This document shows positions 17,785-26,219 of a DNA stretch of 64,000 nt, piece after piece. Each line of letters begins with the position of its first letter. Position 1 is the first letter of the stretch. Made by a program: the position numbers and the translations under genes. The notes below the pieces were generated by a model that was not told the origin of the DNA, did not search any database, and was given only the letters and a program-made list of their open reading frames with translations. Source of the DNA: Dyadobacter arcticus (GTDB lineage: Bacteria; Bacteroidota; Bacteroidia; Cytophagales; Spirosomataceae); the NCBI RefSeq assembly GCF_011762185.1, contig NZ_JAASQJ010000001.1, forward strand, positions 310,001 through 374,000, in the 5' to 3' direction.

Positions 17785-19569
17785 TTATTTTGCTGTGGTT
17801 ACCTGGACCGGATACATCCCTGAGGAAAGCTTTTGGATTTTCAATTGAAGAAGCTGGCAGGAATTGGCCCATTCTACGCTATTTCCTCCTGATATTGAAG
17901 GGGTTAGCATTACCTGCAAACAGCGCACAAAACCCTGCCCAGGCATATTTCCCTGCACAAACCCAGGTTTTACCTGAACACTTTTAATACGTTCACCCAG
18001 TTCCGCCAGGCAAAAAGTACGTATATCTTCCATCGTAACCAGCCGATTACGCGTAATAATGTTTTTCCTGAGCTCCTGCACATATTCAGTTTCATCAGGC
18101 TTGGGTTTTCCTCCGGCCGATCGGGTCAGCAACACCATTTCGGAACTGCTTATACCAGCGGCGTTGTAGGACTGCAATTTTGTCCCGGACGGAAGTCCGT
18201 TTGCCGATTCGGACAATGTGGTCCAATAAGAAACAAAAAGAACGTCCGCATTTTTTTCGCCCTTGATCACCAGAAATGGCTGCGCGGTGGTTTCGCTGGC
18301 TTTCTTAACACCTAGCTTTTGTTCAATGCGGGCCATATTTTGTCCGATTTCCCTTAACAACGACGCAAGAAAATCTTCCCCGATCGCATTAAAAGCAGTT
18401 ACTTCATCTCTCAGCAATTCCATCAATTGATACAGCACCGCCTTTGCATTGCGTTGGTCGAACCTGCCCACACCTTGCTGCCGCAGCGTGTACATTTTGC
18501 CACCTAGCTCTTCTTCATTATACTGGCTCGTTCCCGACGATGCATAAACCTGGTTTTTCTGATTAATCACCGCATTCACGCCAAGAAAAGCATCAGCGAC
18601 CGGTAAAGCCACGCCATTCAGGCCAGATTGAAGACGGTAGGTTAGCTTGTGCAATTGCTTGTTCAGAATTGGAAACGCATTAACTGCAACGGTCATGTTT
18701 TCAAATCCTGCGGCAGGGAATGTATCGGGGAATTTTACTTTGATCCAAACCAATTGCTTTTTGAGTGTCTGCACAGTTCGGTTATCGAATATTTTTTCAA
18801 AATCAGGCGGATATGCCTCCATCTTAATTTTGCCTTTTTCCCAAAAATCGGTGCTGTTGATCCTTACGAAGCTATTGCTGTACACCAGCACGTCATCATC
18901 CACATCGTCATCATGCAGTCCAGTGCTGAAATCCAGCGGTTTCTGATTTCCTTCCCAGCTTGTAATCGGCAGAAATTCGCGATAGCCGTAAAGTCCGGGA
19001 TCATTGATCCAATCAAAATAAAATCGAAAACCTTTCCAGGATGTGATGCCCGGATCTGCATCCAGGCCGATCCAGAGATTCTGATCATTTCCAGGCTGTG
19101 GCCGACCGTTTGAGACTAATGTGCGCACGCCTTTTTCAACAATATATAAAGCCCCTGGCGTGGCATAATGTACTACCGACGCATTAACGAGCGGATATTT
19201 TGCAGCCGGAGAAAAGAAAACCTCAGCCGGTTCTCCCTTCCGGGCATTGGTTCTTTTGCAAACAAGCTGGTTTTCCGGCTCGATCCATGCCAAAGGTTCC
19301 AGGGAACGCGCCTGGGCAATTGCACTCGCAGGCTTCGGGCTGTTTTGGGTTTGGGGAGATAAAATTTCAGCCAAACGGGTCATCAGCCGCAATTCAGTGC
19401 CCTGGATTTCCTGACCTACTTTCTCAAACTCAACCGAGCAGGCTTCAATCAACAGCTTCACTAGCGGATCGAATTGGTCCAATTGTGATTCATCATAACC
19501 CCACAACTCAGCCGAGCGGCGAAGGAGGCGGCGGGAGATGGTTTCTTTAGAATATGGGGCTTGGTTCAT
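17785..19569 (-). CDS. tssF: Type VI secretion baseplate protein TssF
   Basis: Starting at the ATG at 19567-19569 the protein has 594 residues; a longer frame to 19596 adds nine doubtful residues. TssF is the large wedge protein of the baseplate. The N-terminus has the family pattern (YSKETISRRLLRRSAELWG, then LVKLLIEACSVEFEKVGQEI). A helical opening is followed by a long beta-rich body, and size fits the family (about 580-630). The C-terminal part (TRNRLVTMEDIRTFCLAELGERIKSVQVKPGF) resembles the phage gp6-like wedge fold. It is separated from tssE by 255 bp of repeats. Confidence 0.88.
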   Translation of the reverse strand: MNQAPYSKETISRRLLRRSAELWGYDESQLDQFDPLVKLLIEACSVEFEKVGQEIQGTELRLMTRLAEILSPQTQNSPKPASAIAQARSLEPLAWIEPENQLVCKRTNARKGEPAEVFFSPAAKYPLVNASVVHYATPGALYIVEKGVRTLVSNGRPQPGNDQNLWIGLDADPGITSWKGFRFYFDWINDPGLYGYREFLPITSWEGNQKPLDFSTGLHDDDVDDDVLVYSNSFVRINSTDFWEKGKIKMEAYPPDFEKIFDNRTVQTLKKQLVWIKVKFPDTFPAAGFENMTVAVNAFPILNKQLHKLTYRLQSGLNGVALPVADAFLGVNAVINQKNQVYASSGTSQYNEEELGGKMYTLRQQGVGRFDQRNAKAVLYQLMELLRDEVTAFNAIGEDFLASLLREIGQNMARIEQKLGVKKASETTAQPFLVIKGEKNADVLFVSYWTTLSESANGLPSGTKLQSYNAAGISSSEMVLLTRSAGGKPKPDETEYVQELRKNIITRNRLVTMEDIRTFCLAELGERIKSVQVKPGFVQGNMPGQGFVRCLQVMLTPSISGGNSVEWANSCQLLQLKIQKLSSGMYPVQVTTAK

Positions 19570-19613
19570 ATAAGGTACGATCATGTATGTTACCACGTCA
19601 AACTAAGTGCCTA

Positions 19614-19822
19614 TTTGTCATGCTGAGCGAAGCGGCCGCCGCTGCGGTCGAAGCACGCTTCTGGCTCGGCAGGATGCCTTTTTGCATTGTGCTTCTAGCA
19701 CTTCGACTGCGCTCAGTGTGACAAGCGTGCGCTCAGTGTGACAAGCGTGCGCTCAGTGTGACAAGCGCGCGCTCAGTGTGACAAGCGCGCGTCACGACAA
19801 TAGTTCACTCAGGATGACAAAA
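19614..19822. repeat. Intergenic inverted repeat with a 20 bp tandem block
   Basis: The segment opens with TGTCATGCTGAGCGAAGC and closes with the complementary theme CTTCGACTGCGCTCAGTGTGAC. The closing part is then tandemly repeated with a 20 bp period (TGCGCTCAGTGTGACAAGCG, about four copies, 19708-19788, with T/C changes in the last two). A degenerate copy (TTCACTCAGGATGACA) ends the block. This motif is a known kind of dispersed intergenic repeat in Bacteroidota. It separates tssE from tssF within an otherwise tight operon. Confidence 0.85.
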
Positions 19823-19824
19823 AA

Positions 19825-20253
19825 TCACTCAATAGACAACGGTGAAATAAAAATGCGTTCGAAAAACAAAAAAGGTTCATTGGTGCGTCGGATGGTTGCT
19901 TTTACCTCCACTCCAACCCGTTTACGCACATAGTTATTGGTCTTTGTAAGCACCTCGAATTCCTCTACTTCGATCCGGATTTTGGCATTGGTAAGTCGGG
20001 GCTCATACTTGCTGATGGCTTCTTCCAGCGATTCACGGATCAGGTCTTTCCATTTGATTTGCGATAAAACCGCAAAGTCATGCTCCCAAAGCGCGCAGCC
20101 GTAGTTGCTATCAAACCGGGCTTCGTCAAAATGGGTGACCATTAATAGGTACAAATGCTGATGGATCGCCTCTTTATCAGGACTTTTTGGGTGGATCTGA
20201 CCAGCCACGATCCGGTCAAGAGCCAGGGGCAATGCGTAGTTTTGATCCTCCAT
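19825..20253 (-). CDS. tssE: Type VI secretion baseplate protein TssE (gp25-like)
   Basis: This 142-residue protein belongs to the gpW/gp25 lysozyme-like family, the baseplate hub-wedge connector that starts sheath assembly. Features include HLYLLMVTHFDEARFDSNYGCALWEHDF, the conserved block that contacts the sheath, and a helix-strand arrangement with EEAISKYEPRL. Length matches the family. It is divergent from tssN; their starts are 79 bp apart and the tssN promoter lies between them. Confidence 0.9.
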   Translation of the reverse strand: MEDQNYALPLALDRIVAGQIHPKSPDKEAIHQHLYLLMVTHFDEARFDSNYGCALWEHDFAVLSQIKWKDLIRESLEEAISKYEPRLTNAKIRIEVEEFEVLTKTNNYVRKRVGVEVKATIRRTNEPFLFFERIFISPLSIE

Positions 20254-20275
20254 ACCGGCGATTAATAAATTCTGG

Positions 20276-20305
20276 TTGCATTAATGAACATGTATCTTAT
20301 TTTTG
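20276..20305 (+). promoter_or_regulatory. Promoter of tssN
   Basis: TTG at 20276-20278, a 19 nt spacer and TATTTTTG at 20298-20305 fully match the Bacteroidota promoter consensus. The tssN ATG lies 27 bases further on. This gives tssN a transcript separate from the large minus-strand tss operon. Confidence 0.65.
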
Positions 20306-20332
20306 TCTGCTATAAAATCGTCTTGCCACTAA

Positions 20333-21103
20333 ATGATTCGACTGCCTAATCTAATAGCTTTTACTAAACGTCTTCTGGCATTATATGCAGTCATCTCTAT
20401 TGCATTGCTTGTGGTCATTGGTTCACTCGGTTTTTGGATAAGTGACTACCGCGACGCCTATCCAATGGCCATGGCAAGTTTTCTGATCCTGGGCATTTTG
20501 CACGTTTACCTGTTATCTGAATGGTTTAATCCGCTCTTCGAAACTGGCTCTCTCAAAGCTGTGGGATTTACATTGTTAATTTCTTTGATAACCGCACTTT
20601 TGGTTATATACCTTTATCATAAACTGATTCACGAGCTGACCCAGGGCATCGGAATGGCTACTGCGCTAATTGGCTTCCTTTTCCCCATTTTTGTTGCCAA
20701 AGTATATCAGGGCTATCTCTCAATTCCGCATAGGGAATACAAAAAATGGTACTATCCTGTCGGCCAGCCGTTGCCTGATATGGATCTGCTGGATCTTTCC
20801 AGGGTTTTGGTCATTCAGTTTGAATTTACCAAAAAATTCAATGAAAGCGCCTTTACCAACTTCCGCGCCAAAGCACCCAATGCCATGTTATTTGGCGAGC
20901 TTTTCTTTATTTTTTTGAATGATTATAATGATCGGAATCCATCCAGCCCCATTGAATATCTCACACCGGAAAATGTACCTTATGGCTGGCTGTTTTATAA
21001 AAAAGCACCCTGGTACAGACGCCGCCGCTACATGGACCCCGATCTTACGTTTCAGGCAAACAACATTGTCGACAACGAAACCATCGTTGCGGTAAGAGGC
21101 TAA
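20333..21103 (+). CDS. tssN: Bacteroidota-type T6SS membrane protein TssN
   Basis: This 256-residue protein has four membrane spans at about residues 14-38, 43-61, 70-88 and 102-121, then a soluble C-terminal half (PHREYKKWYYPVG, LSRVLVIQFEFTKK). TssN is one of the proteins specific to subtype iii type VI systems; it takes the place of the TssJLM complex in the inner membrane. It is the only tss gene on the plus strand and has its own promoter. It converges on the M91-like gene with a 4 bp overlap. Confidence 0.8.
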   Translation: MIRLPNLIAFTKRLLALYAVISIALLVVIGSLGFWISDYRDAYPMAMASFLILGILHVYLLSEWFNPLFETGSLKAVGFTLLISLITALLVIYLYHKLIHELTQGIGMATALIGFLFPIFVAKVYQGYLSIPHREYKKWYYPVGQPLPDMDLLDLSRVLVIQFEFTKKFNESAFTNFRAKAPNAMLFGELFFIFLNDYNDRNPSSPIEYLTPENVPYGWLFYKKAPWYRRRRYMDPDLTFQANNIVDNETIVAVRG

Positions 21104-21828
21104 AACCCTACCATTGGCTCGGGTTCCACGATCATCTTCACACATTCATCCGAGTTCCTAAAAAAATAGTCGATTGGATTAAATCTGCCATTATCCTGAC
21201 GGACAAAACTTTGGGTAAGATAATAATCCTGGCGGATGAGGTCGTGCACCGCTTTTGCGTGATGCTTTTCATTGTGAAAAAATCCCCTGCTGGTCGAAAA
21301 AATCTCAGGTAATGCGGTACTATCGATATGGTCCTTTCTGAGCGGGCTCCTTTTCTTAGCCGATGAATAAATGTTTACATACAGAATTGCTGCAAATTCT
21401 TCAAAATCTGTGTAATGGAAAGAAGGAACGTAAACAGATGCATTGACCTGGATACCAAGCCTGAGTTTTCGATAGGCATGCACAAGTTCGTGCATCAGAA
21501 ACTCATCCGCCCTGAACCCTGGACCACTGCATGAATTAGTACCAAAAATGGTCGGGTTATAGACAATCTCGACCTGATTATTGCTTTTCCAGAATGGCTT
21601 TTTGGCAAACGCATTGCACATTTTACTGTGATTTGGCGTAATGACGATCTCTTTTCCATTCAACTCCCTGATCACCTGTATCAATCCGTAGCCGGTCCAG
21701 CTGTTCTTCATGATTTCCAGAAGTGCGTCCAGCGTACCCTGCTCATAAGCCAGATAATCCTGGCTAAACATCGGCCGGTTACCCTCGGCAACGATGATAT
21801 TAGAGGCATATTGAAAACGAACGCTCAT
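21100..21828 (-). CDS. M91-like zinc metallopeptidase, candidate T6SS effector
   Basis: This is a 242-residue protein without a signal peptide. It carries HELVH at residues 113-117 within DEFLMHELVHAYRK and, downstream, DFEEFAAILYVNIYSSAKKRSP. That arrangement resembles peptidase family M91 (NleD-type effectors, domain M91), where a second Glu completes the zinc site. It is preceded on the same strand by the caspase-like and Tae4-like genes, just after vgrG and hcp. The lack of an export signal and this location make it a good candidate cargo. Its target is unknown. Confidence 0.7.
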   Translation of the reverse strand: MSVRFQYASNIIVAEGNRPMFSQDYLAYEQGTLDALLEIMKNSWTGYGLIQVIRELNGKEIVITPNHSKMCNAFAKKPFWKSNNQVEIVYNPTIFGTNSCSGPGFRADEFLMHELVHAYRKLRLGIQVNASVYVPSFHYTDFEEFAAILYVNIYSSAKKRSPLRKDHIDSTALPEIFSTSRGFFHNEKHHAKAVHDLIRQDYYLTQSFVRQDNGRFNPIDYFFRNSDECVKMIVEPEPMVGF

Positions 21829-21854
21829 GTCCGAATATGTTTAATGGCGTTTAT

Positions 21855-22751
21855 TCAAACAAAAACCAATCTCTCGCGATAGCCCAGTTCATTGGGGCAA
21901 TGATATGTCGCTTCATCGTTGTTCCACATCACAGGCAGAATGAATGTATTCGGCAATCCTCCATTCCAGGCAAAATTGAATTCTCTGGCCCAGGCATTGG
22001 CCGGATCGGGCGCGCTCTGAAACGCCTCATTATCCACCCGGGTATGCCCGTCAATATCCTGTACATCAATGATCAGGGGACTGGTAAAACCACTCGTCGA
22101 TGGTTGTTTAAAAAACTTCCTTCTCGTCTTGGCGGTAGTAGCCGAGCCAGCTTGCAATGTTGCCATCGTCTGCCTTAGCCGCGTTGACGGAAGATGCGGC
22201 CTGATCCGGAGAAAAAACATGCGACAATTGGGTGCCGTCACCATTTGCGCCCCAAAAGCTGCCTTATAATCCCGCAACATCTGCTGGTTGGCGCCAATGT
22301 TACAGCCCCTGACGAACACAATTAATTTCTTTTTCTGAACTCCGACCAGCTTCTCAGCAAGCCGGATGGCTACCTCCGGCCTGACACCCATTTTCGATGC
22401 CACATCCACCACGGCAAAGGTATCGCTGGGTAAATGTGAATTATTGGCCAGGTGAGGGATCGAATTCTTTGCAAGCCGGGCCAGATCAGTGATTACCCCG
22501 CCCGTTGCCGTGAAGTTGCTGCCCCTGGCAAAAGGCGTGAGTAATCCATTCACATCGGATCCGTGACATACTATCAATTGTATCATTTCCGTCCGACTGA
22601 TCATATTATCCAGCAACTCTTCCAGATTATTAAAATTGATGGTCAACCCGGTCGATATTCGCCCGGGGCCCATTACATCAAACCCGCACCTCTGATAATA
22701 TTCCGCTGCTAATTGCATATTCGCTGCGACATGCACCACTGCATCTGCCAT
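21855..22751 (-). CDS. Protein with caspase-like His/Cys arrangement, candidate T6SS effector
   Basis: From the ATG at 22749-22751 the protein has 298 residues; an upstream extension to 22874 overlaps the Tae4-like gene and is rejected. LIVCHGSDVNGLL (His63) and, 87 residues later, LIVFVRGCNIGANQQML (Cys150) each follow a hydrophobic strand. That is the layout of clan CD cysteine peptidases and of the related DUF4347 domain. The residues around them, and AQMVTAPNCR after, fit a caspase-like fold. No catalysis has been shown and no named family is recognised. It sits between two other candidate effectors without a signal peptide. Confidence 0.55.
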   Translation of the reverse strand: MADAVVHVAANMQLAAEYYQRCGFDVMGPGRISTGLTINFNNLEELLDNMISRTEMIQLIVCHGSDVNGLLTPFARGSNFTATGGVITDLARLAKNSIPHLANNSHLPSDTFAVVDVASKMGVRPEVAIRLAEKLVGVQKKKLIVFVRGCNIGANQQMLRDYKAAFGAQMVTAPNCRMFFLRIRPHLPSTRLRQTMATLQAGSATTAKTRRKFFKQPSTSGFTSPLIIDVQDIDGHTRVDNEAFQSAPDPANAWAREFNFAWNGGLPNTFILPVMWNNDEATYHCPNELGYRERLVFV

Positions 22752-22777
22752 AACATTATTTAATTGTAATAAGAGGG

Positions 22778-23317
22778 TTAACTTTTCAAAGCGTCTTCCA
22801 ATAACGTGTTCAGTGACAACACCTCCCAGAAAAAAATTCCTCCTGCACCATCCGACGCATCCCACGCACTCCATCCGCCAAATATCTGTTCCTGATGAAA
22901 TTCCTTACCGTCCCAAAGATCCATATGCGACACGCCGAAAGCGATGATGCCTTTTCGGCCCATGATGTTTTTCTTGTAAGGTCTTTGGTAATTTTCCGCC
23001 TGGAAATATTTTTTATTCAAATAAACCTTCATATCAAGCACACTATAAATGTAATTGTTACCCTTGTTGTCGGGTAACGCTCTAACTCTGTTCGATTTAG
23101 CAGGGTCTTTATCCGGAGTTAGCCAGGGATCAAAATAGTCATAGTTCTCAATGGGCATTTGCGACTTATTCATTGCAATGCTCATTTGGATACAGCAGGT
23201 ATTCCATTTATTTGCCTTCGCCTCATCCCTTATCTGCCCATCTTCCAGCACACTCCGAATATGTTTGAATGTGGGATGATTTGCTTGCAACGCCGAGTAA
23301 TCACTGAAAAGGACCAT
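22778..23317 (-). CDS. Tae4-like peptidoglycan amidase, candidate T6SS effector
   Basis: This 179-residue protein resembles the Tae4 amidases, which cleave the stem-peptide cross-link in peptidoglycan. Cys41 lies in KWNTCCIQMSIAMNKS, close to the Tae4 motif WxNxCAxRMSYALN. His131 and Asp133 lie in GVSHMDLWDG, matching the family motif GHxDLWxG. Length is typical (about 160-180). There is no signal peptide, as expected for cargo loaded in the cytoplasm. It lies 121 bp downstream of an hcp gene. No adjacent signal-bearing gene resembles the usual Tai4 immunity partner. Confidence 0.85.
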   Translation of the reverse strand: MVLFSDYSALQANHPTFKHIRSVLEDGQIRDEAKANKWNTCCIQMSIAMNKSQMPIENYDYFDPWLTPDKDPAKSNRVRALPDNKGNNYIYSVLDMKVYLNKKYFQAENYQRPYKKNIMGRKGIIAFGVSHMDLWDGKEFHQEQIFGGWSAWDASDGAGGIFFWEVLSLNTLLEDALKS

Positions 23318-23360
23318 ATAAAAAATGTTGACAGATAAGAGTCAAATTCGAAACAAAAAA

Positions 23361-23431
23361 GAGGCCGTCGTGGCCCGGCCTTCGTGGCCCGGCCGTCATC
23401 CAATAGCCGACTGCCGGGCCGCGAAGGCTGA
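23361..23431. repeat. GC-rich repeat hairpin between the Tae4-like gene and hcp
   Basis: GGCCTTCGTGGCCCGGC near 23380 faces a near reverse complement (GCCGGGCCGCGAAGGC, 23416-23431), and a partial direct copy (GGCCGTCGTGGCCCGG) precedes it. The block is far more GC-rich than its surroundings. It could act as a transcript-end hairpin for the vgrG-hcp transcript or be a mobile repeat. Confidence 0.6.
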
Positions 23432-23438
23432 AGACCAC

Positions 23439-23855
23439 CTACCAGCGATTTACATGTGGGGTACCAAACAATTTCACTTCCCTTGCTGACAAAGTAAGGC
23501 TTGTTGTCATGGGCATCGAACCTGTTTCAATGAAGCTTTCGCTGTACTGGACGCAGTATACATCCGTCAGTTCCAGTTCTTTTTGAGTTTGTTCTTCATC
23601 CACATTTTTGAATGTAATTTTTGCAGAGGATTTTTTTCCGTCCGGATCCACCATCCATTCCCAAAGCCCCTGGCTGTCGGAGGCACTCGATGAATCAACC
23701 TGGATAAATACGGTTCCTCCATACACTTTGGAAGAAACACGGCCTTTATCATCTATGGATTGTGACAAAGAATAGTTGCATGAGATTACGGCAATTCCGT
23801 CGCCTGAGGGACCACCGTCCCAGGTAAAGTACGCGTCAAAACTTGAAGCTGGCAT
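23439..23855 (-). CDS. tssD: Hcp/TssD tube protein, paralog 1
   Basis: This 138-residue protein has the Bacteroidota Hcp pattern. An N-terminal strand pair leads to NYSLSQSIDDKGRVSSKVYGGTVFIQVDS, followed by LWEWMVDPDGKKSSAKITFKN and a beta-rich C-terminus ending with SAREVKLFG. Hcp hexamers stack into the inner tube and can carry effectors in their lumen. The gene lies just downstream of vgrG (43 bp) and upstream of the Tae4-like gene, so it may be the carrier for the neighbouring cargo. Confidence 0.88.
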   Translation of the reverse strand: MPASSFDAYFTWDGGPSGDGIAVISCNYSLSQSIDDKGRVSSKVYGGTVFIQVDSSSASDSQGLWEWMVDPDGKKSSAKITFKNVDEEQTQKELELTDVYCVQYSESFIETGSMPMTTSLTLSAREVKLFGTPHVNRW

Positions 23856-23898
23856 AGTTGTAACTGTTTAAAAGTGAAAGAATTGATTATGGATATAT

Positions 23899-25716
23899 TT
23901 AGTTTAACATGATTAATGCTCCTTTAATAGTGGTAGGCCCGCTGGCTTCCACATCCACCAGGGCGCCTTTTAATTTCGCACTGACACTTCCTTCCGCATT
24001 AAGTTCGGTACCCGCCTTAATGTCCGTCGAAGTGCCGCTTTCCATTTTAATGTCCTGATCAGCTTTGATGGAAATGCTTCCTGCCTGGACACTGAAACTC
24101 GAATCGGCCGTCATGGTAATGTTATTGGATGCTTCCACATTGACGTCTTTCGCCTTGAGATTGATAAGGCCGTTTTCAACTTCCATTTCTATGAGCCCAT
24201 CGTCTTTGAAGCTGAATTTTAAATTAGTATCCGTCTTATTGCGGTTGCTGATCTGAATTTGCGCGTCGCCATCTTTATCGATAAAAACGAGCATGTTTCC
24301 TGAACGGGTCGCAATGACCTTGACATCATTGTCGTCATTGGTATAGCTGATATCCTCTTCCGGTTTGGGATATAAGCTGGTCATCACAAATGGATTCTCC
24401 GCCAGGTTACCTTCATAACCAATCATTACCATAGCGCCAATTTCCGGGACAAAATTGGCTCCCCTGCCTTGCGAATTGTGGAATGTCCCCACCCGCATCC
24501 AAACCGACTCCTGATCCTGCTGCCGCGACTGGCTCCAGAAGAACTTGACGCGTACCCTTCCCAGATTCTCACCATCGTCATTAGCGATGATTTCTGCCTG
24601 TTCCGTTTCTCCCAGCGGGTTTTTCACATAAGGATTATTGGGCGGATGCTGCGCCGATTCGGGAACTGCATTGAATGTGTTCTGATAACTTCCGGCCGTA
24701 TTGATCTCGTGGCGGATATGCACGACCCTGTATTTTCCAAAGTTTTCTTCATATTGCTCACCACGCTCGTTCAGTCGCTGGCCCTTCACGGTAAGTACCG
24801 TTCCGACGCTCATCGTCGGTGTTTCTCCGCTTCCCCGGAAATCAACCATAGAAGTAACCCTCGCCGAGCGTTCCATTTTAGTCAGTTCATCAATTTCACT
24901 TTGCCCGCCGATGATCTCCGGCGACGGCAGCAATGAAGGTTGGGCAAAAAGACTGTCCGATTGTTCCAAAGCGAACTCGCTCAATGAAGTAAGTCCATCT
25001 ACATTCTGCTGGCCGGATTCGCCCAGATATGCTTCCGGAACTGTGTAATTATATCCTTCAAAACTGAATTGGGATGGATGGAGCCGCAATGCGACGTCAA
25101 AGTTCTGCAACCCGTCAACCAGGAAATCCACTTCCTGCGTATCATTACCATGTCCCAAAACCAACTCCCGCCCATTGTAATAGAACCACTCGCAACACCG
25201 ATCAGCTACCCGGCTGAGAAATTTGTAATTACTTTCATTGTATTGGGTAAATGGCACTGCACGCCCTCCATTCTCAGGATTTAGCTGTTTTCTCAAAAGA
25301 TTTTGCGGATAAGGTTGTAAAACCGCATTAAAGATTTCCTGGACGGTTCCCCTCAGAAACGAACGTCGCTGTACCGAATCTTCCAGCACAATCGTCGGAC
25401 TGTATCCTTTCAGCACAAATGCGCTGCTCATATCGCTCAGGCTCCGGAGCCTTATTTCGGTTACGATCCCCTGAAAAGTGAAGTCAAATGATTCCTCTCC
25501 CAGCCTCGGACTGAATGAGAAAGTAATTTTCTTACCCATCACAGCCCTGTGAGAGCGATTGAAAAAATGTTCTCCCGCATCTTCTAGCTGTTCAAATGGC
25601 ACCAGCAATTCAAACCAATGATGTGCAAACAAATCCTGCTCAATCACCAGCCCGAGGTGACGGGTTATCTCTGTTCCGCCTTCGATTTCAATGGAAGTAT
25701 TTACCTGTCGTGCCAT
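23899..25716 (-). CDS. tssI: VgrG/TssI spike protein
   Basis: This 605-residue protein builds the tail spike. The N-terminal gp27-like region includes HHWFELLVPFEQLE and VLKGYSPTIVLEDS. The hub ends with VRVKFFWSQSRQQDQESVWMRVG, a VgrG signature, followed by an OB-fold region (VPEIGAMVMIGYEGN). The C-terminal needle consists of repeating beta segments (NVEASNNITMTADSSFSVQAG and similar). There is no added C-terminal effector domain, so this VgrG is a carrier rather than an evolved toxin. It abuts the upstream hcp paralog with no gap (stop 25717). Confidence 0.95.
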   Translation of the reverse strand: MARQVNTSIEIEGGTEITRHLGLVIEQDLFAHHWFELLVPFEQLEDAGEHFFNRSHRAVMGKKITFSFSPRLGEESFDFTFQGIVTEIRLRSLSDMSSAFVLKGYSPTIVLEDSVQRRSFLRGTVQEIFNAVLQPYPQNLLRKQLNPENGGRAVPFTQYNESNYKFLSRVADRCCEWFYYNGRELVLGHGNDTQEVDFLVDGLQNFDVALRLHPSQFSFEGYNYTVPEAYLGESGQQNVDGLTSLSEFALEQSDSLFAQPSLLPSPEIIGGQSEIDELTKMERSARVTSMVDFRGSGETPTMSVGTVLTVKGQRLNERGEQYEENFGKYRVVHIRHEINTAGSYQNTFNAVPESAQHPPNNPYVKNPLGETEQAEIIANDDGENLGRVRVKFFWSQSRQQDQESVWMRVGTFHNSQGRGANFVPEIGAMVMIGYEGNLAENPFVMTSLYPKPEEDISYTNDDNDVKVIATRSGNMLVFIDKDGDAQIQISNRNKTDTNLKFSFKDDGLIEMEVENGLINLKAKDVNVEASNNITMTADSSFSVQAGSISIKADQDIKMESGTSTDIKAGTELNAEGSVSAKLKGALVDVEASGPTTIKGALIMLN

Positions 25717-26217
25717 CTAGCTGTTCATTTCAACCTGTCCGATTTTCACTTTTTTCGGAAGTAATATCAGTTCGTAAACCAATGCTGCAAAGCTCTCCCT
25801 CAGGAAATAATCCCTTCCGCGGTGCTGTGGCAGATAACCCTTTCCATCCGGAACATGCGCCAATGTGCGGCCCCGGATCGTGGACTCCTTTGCCATAAAT
25901 GATTCCCGGAAACCTACACAATAGGCATCTTCAAATTCCATTTTCCGTAGCACCTGCGAGTCGCCGTCGTACTTGAATTCGATCTGCCCGCTCAGCTGAC
26001 GGTCATTTTTAAAGGCCCAATCGTAAAGCAATGTGAAGTCATCGTTTTGCTTTGGCGCAATCGTCATCCGGATCAACCTTGCCTTCGGCGCGTCCGTCGG
26101 GCTGCCGCGTTCATCGGCATTGCGGTTACACCCGTATGATATTTTTTTGACAAGAAAATCCTTTCCGTCCAGCGTAAAATGTGCTTCTACACCGATCGTC
26201 GCGTCCTGTTCGGCCAT
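25717..26217 (-). CDS. tssD: Hcp/TssD tube protein, paralog 2
   Basis: This is a 166-residue Hcp-type protein with the pattern FTLDGKDFLVKKISYGCNRNADERG, then LLYDWAFKNDRQLSGQIEFKYDG and DAYCVGFRESF. It is longer than paralog 1, with an extra C-terminal segment (GRTLAHVPDGKGYLPQHRG) that could be a cargo or spike-contact region. It abuts vgrG directly and lies 2 bp from paralog 3, so it is translated in line with them. Confidence 0.85.
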   Translation of the reverse strand: MAEQDATIGVEAHFTLDGKDFLVKKISYGCNRNADERGSPTDAPKARLIRMTIAPKQNDDFTLLYDWAFKNDRQLSGQIEFKYDGDSQVLRKMEFEDAYCVGFRESFMAKESTIRGRTLAHVPDGKGYLPQHRGRDYFLRESFAALVYELILLPKKVKIGQVEMNS

Positions 26218-26219
26218 TT

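Noticed and set aside
22752-22874. Upstream start of the caspase-like gene
   Set aside because: The extension overlaps the end of the Tae4-like gene in another frame and has no domain character; the ATG at 22751 fits.
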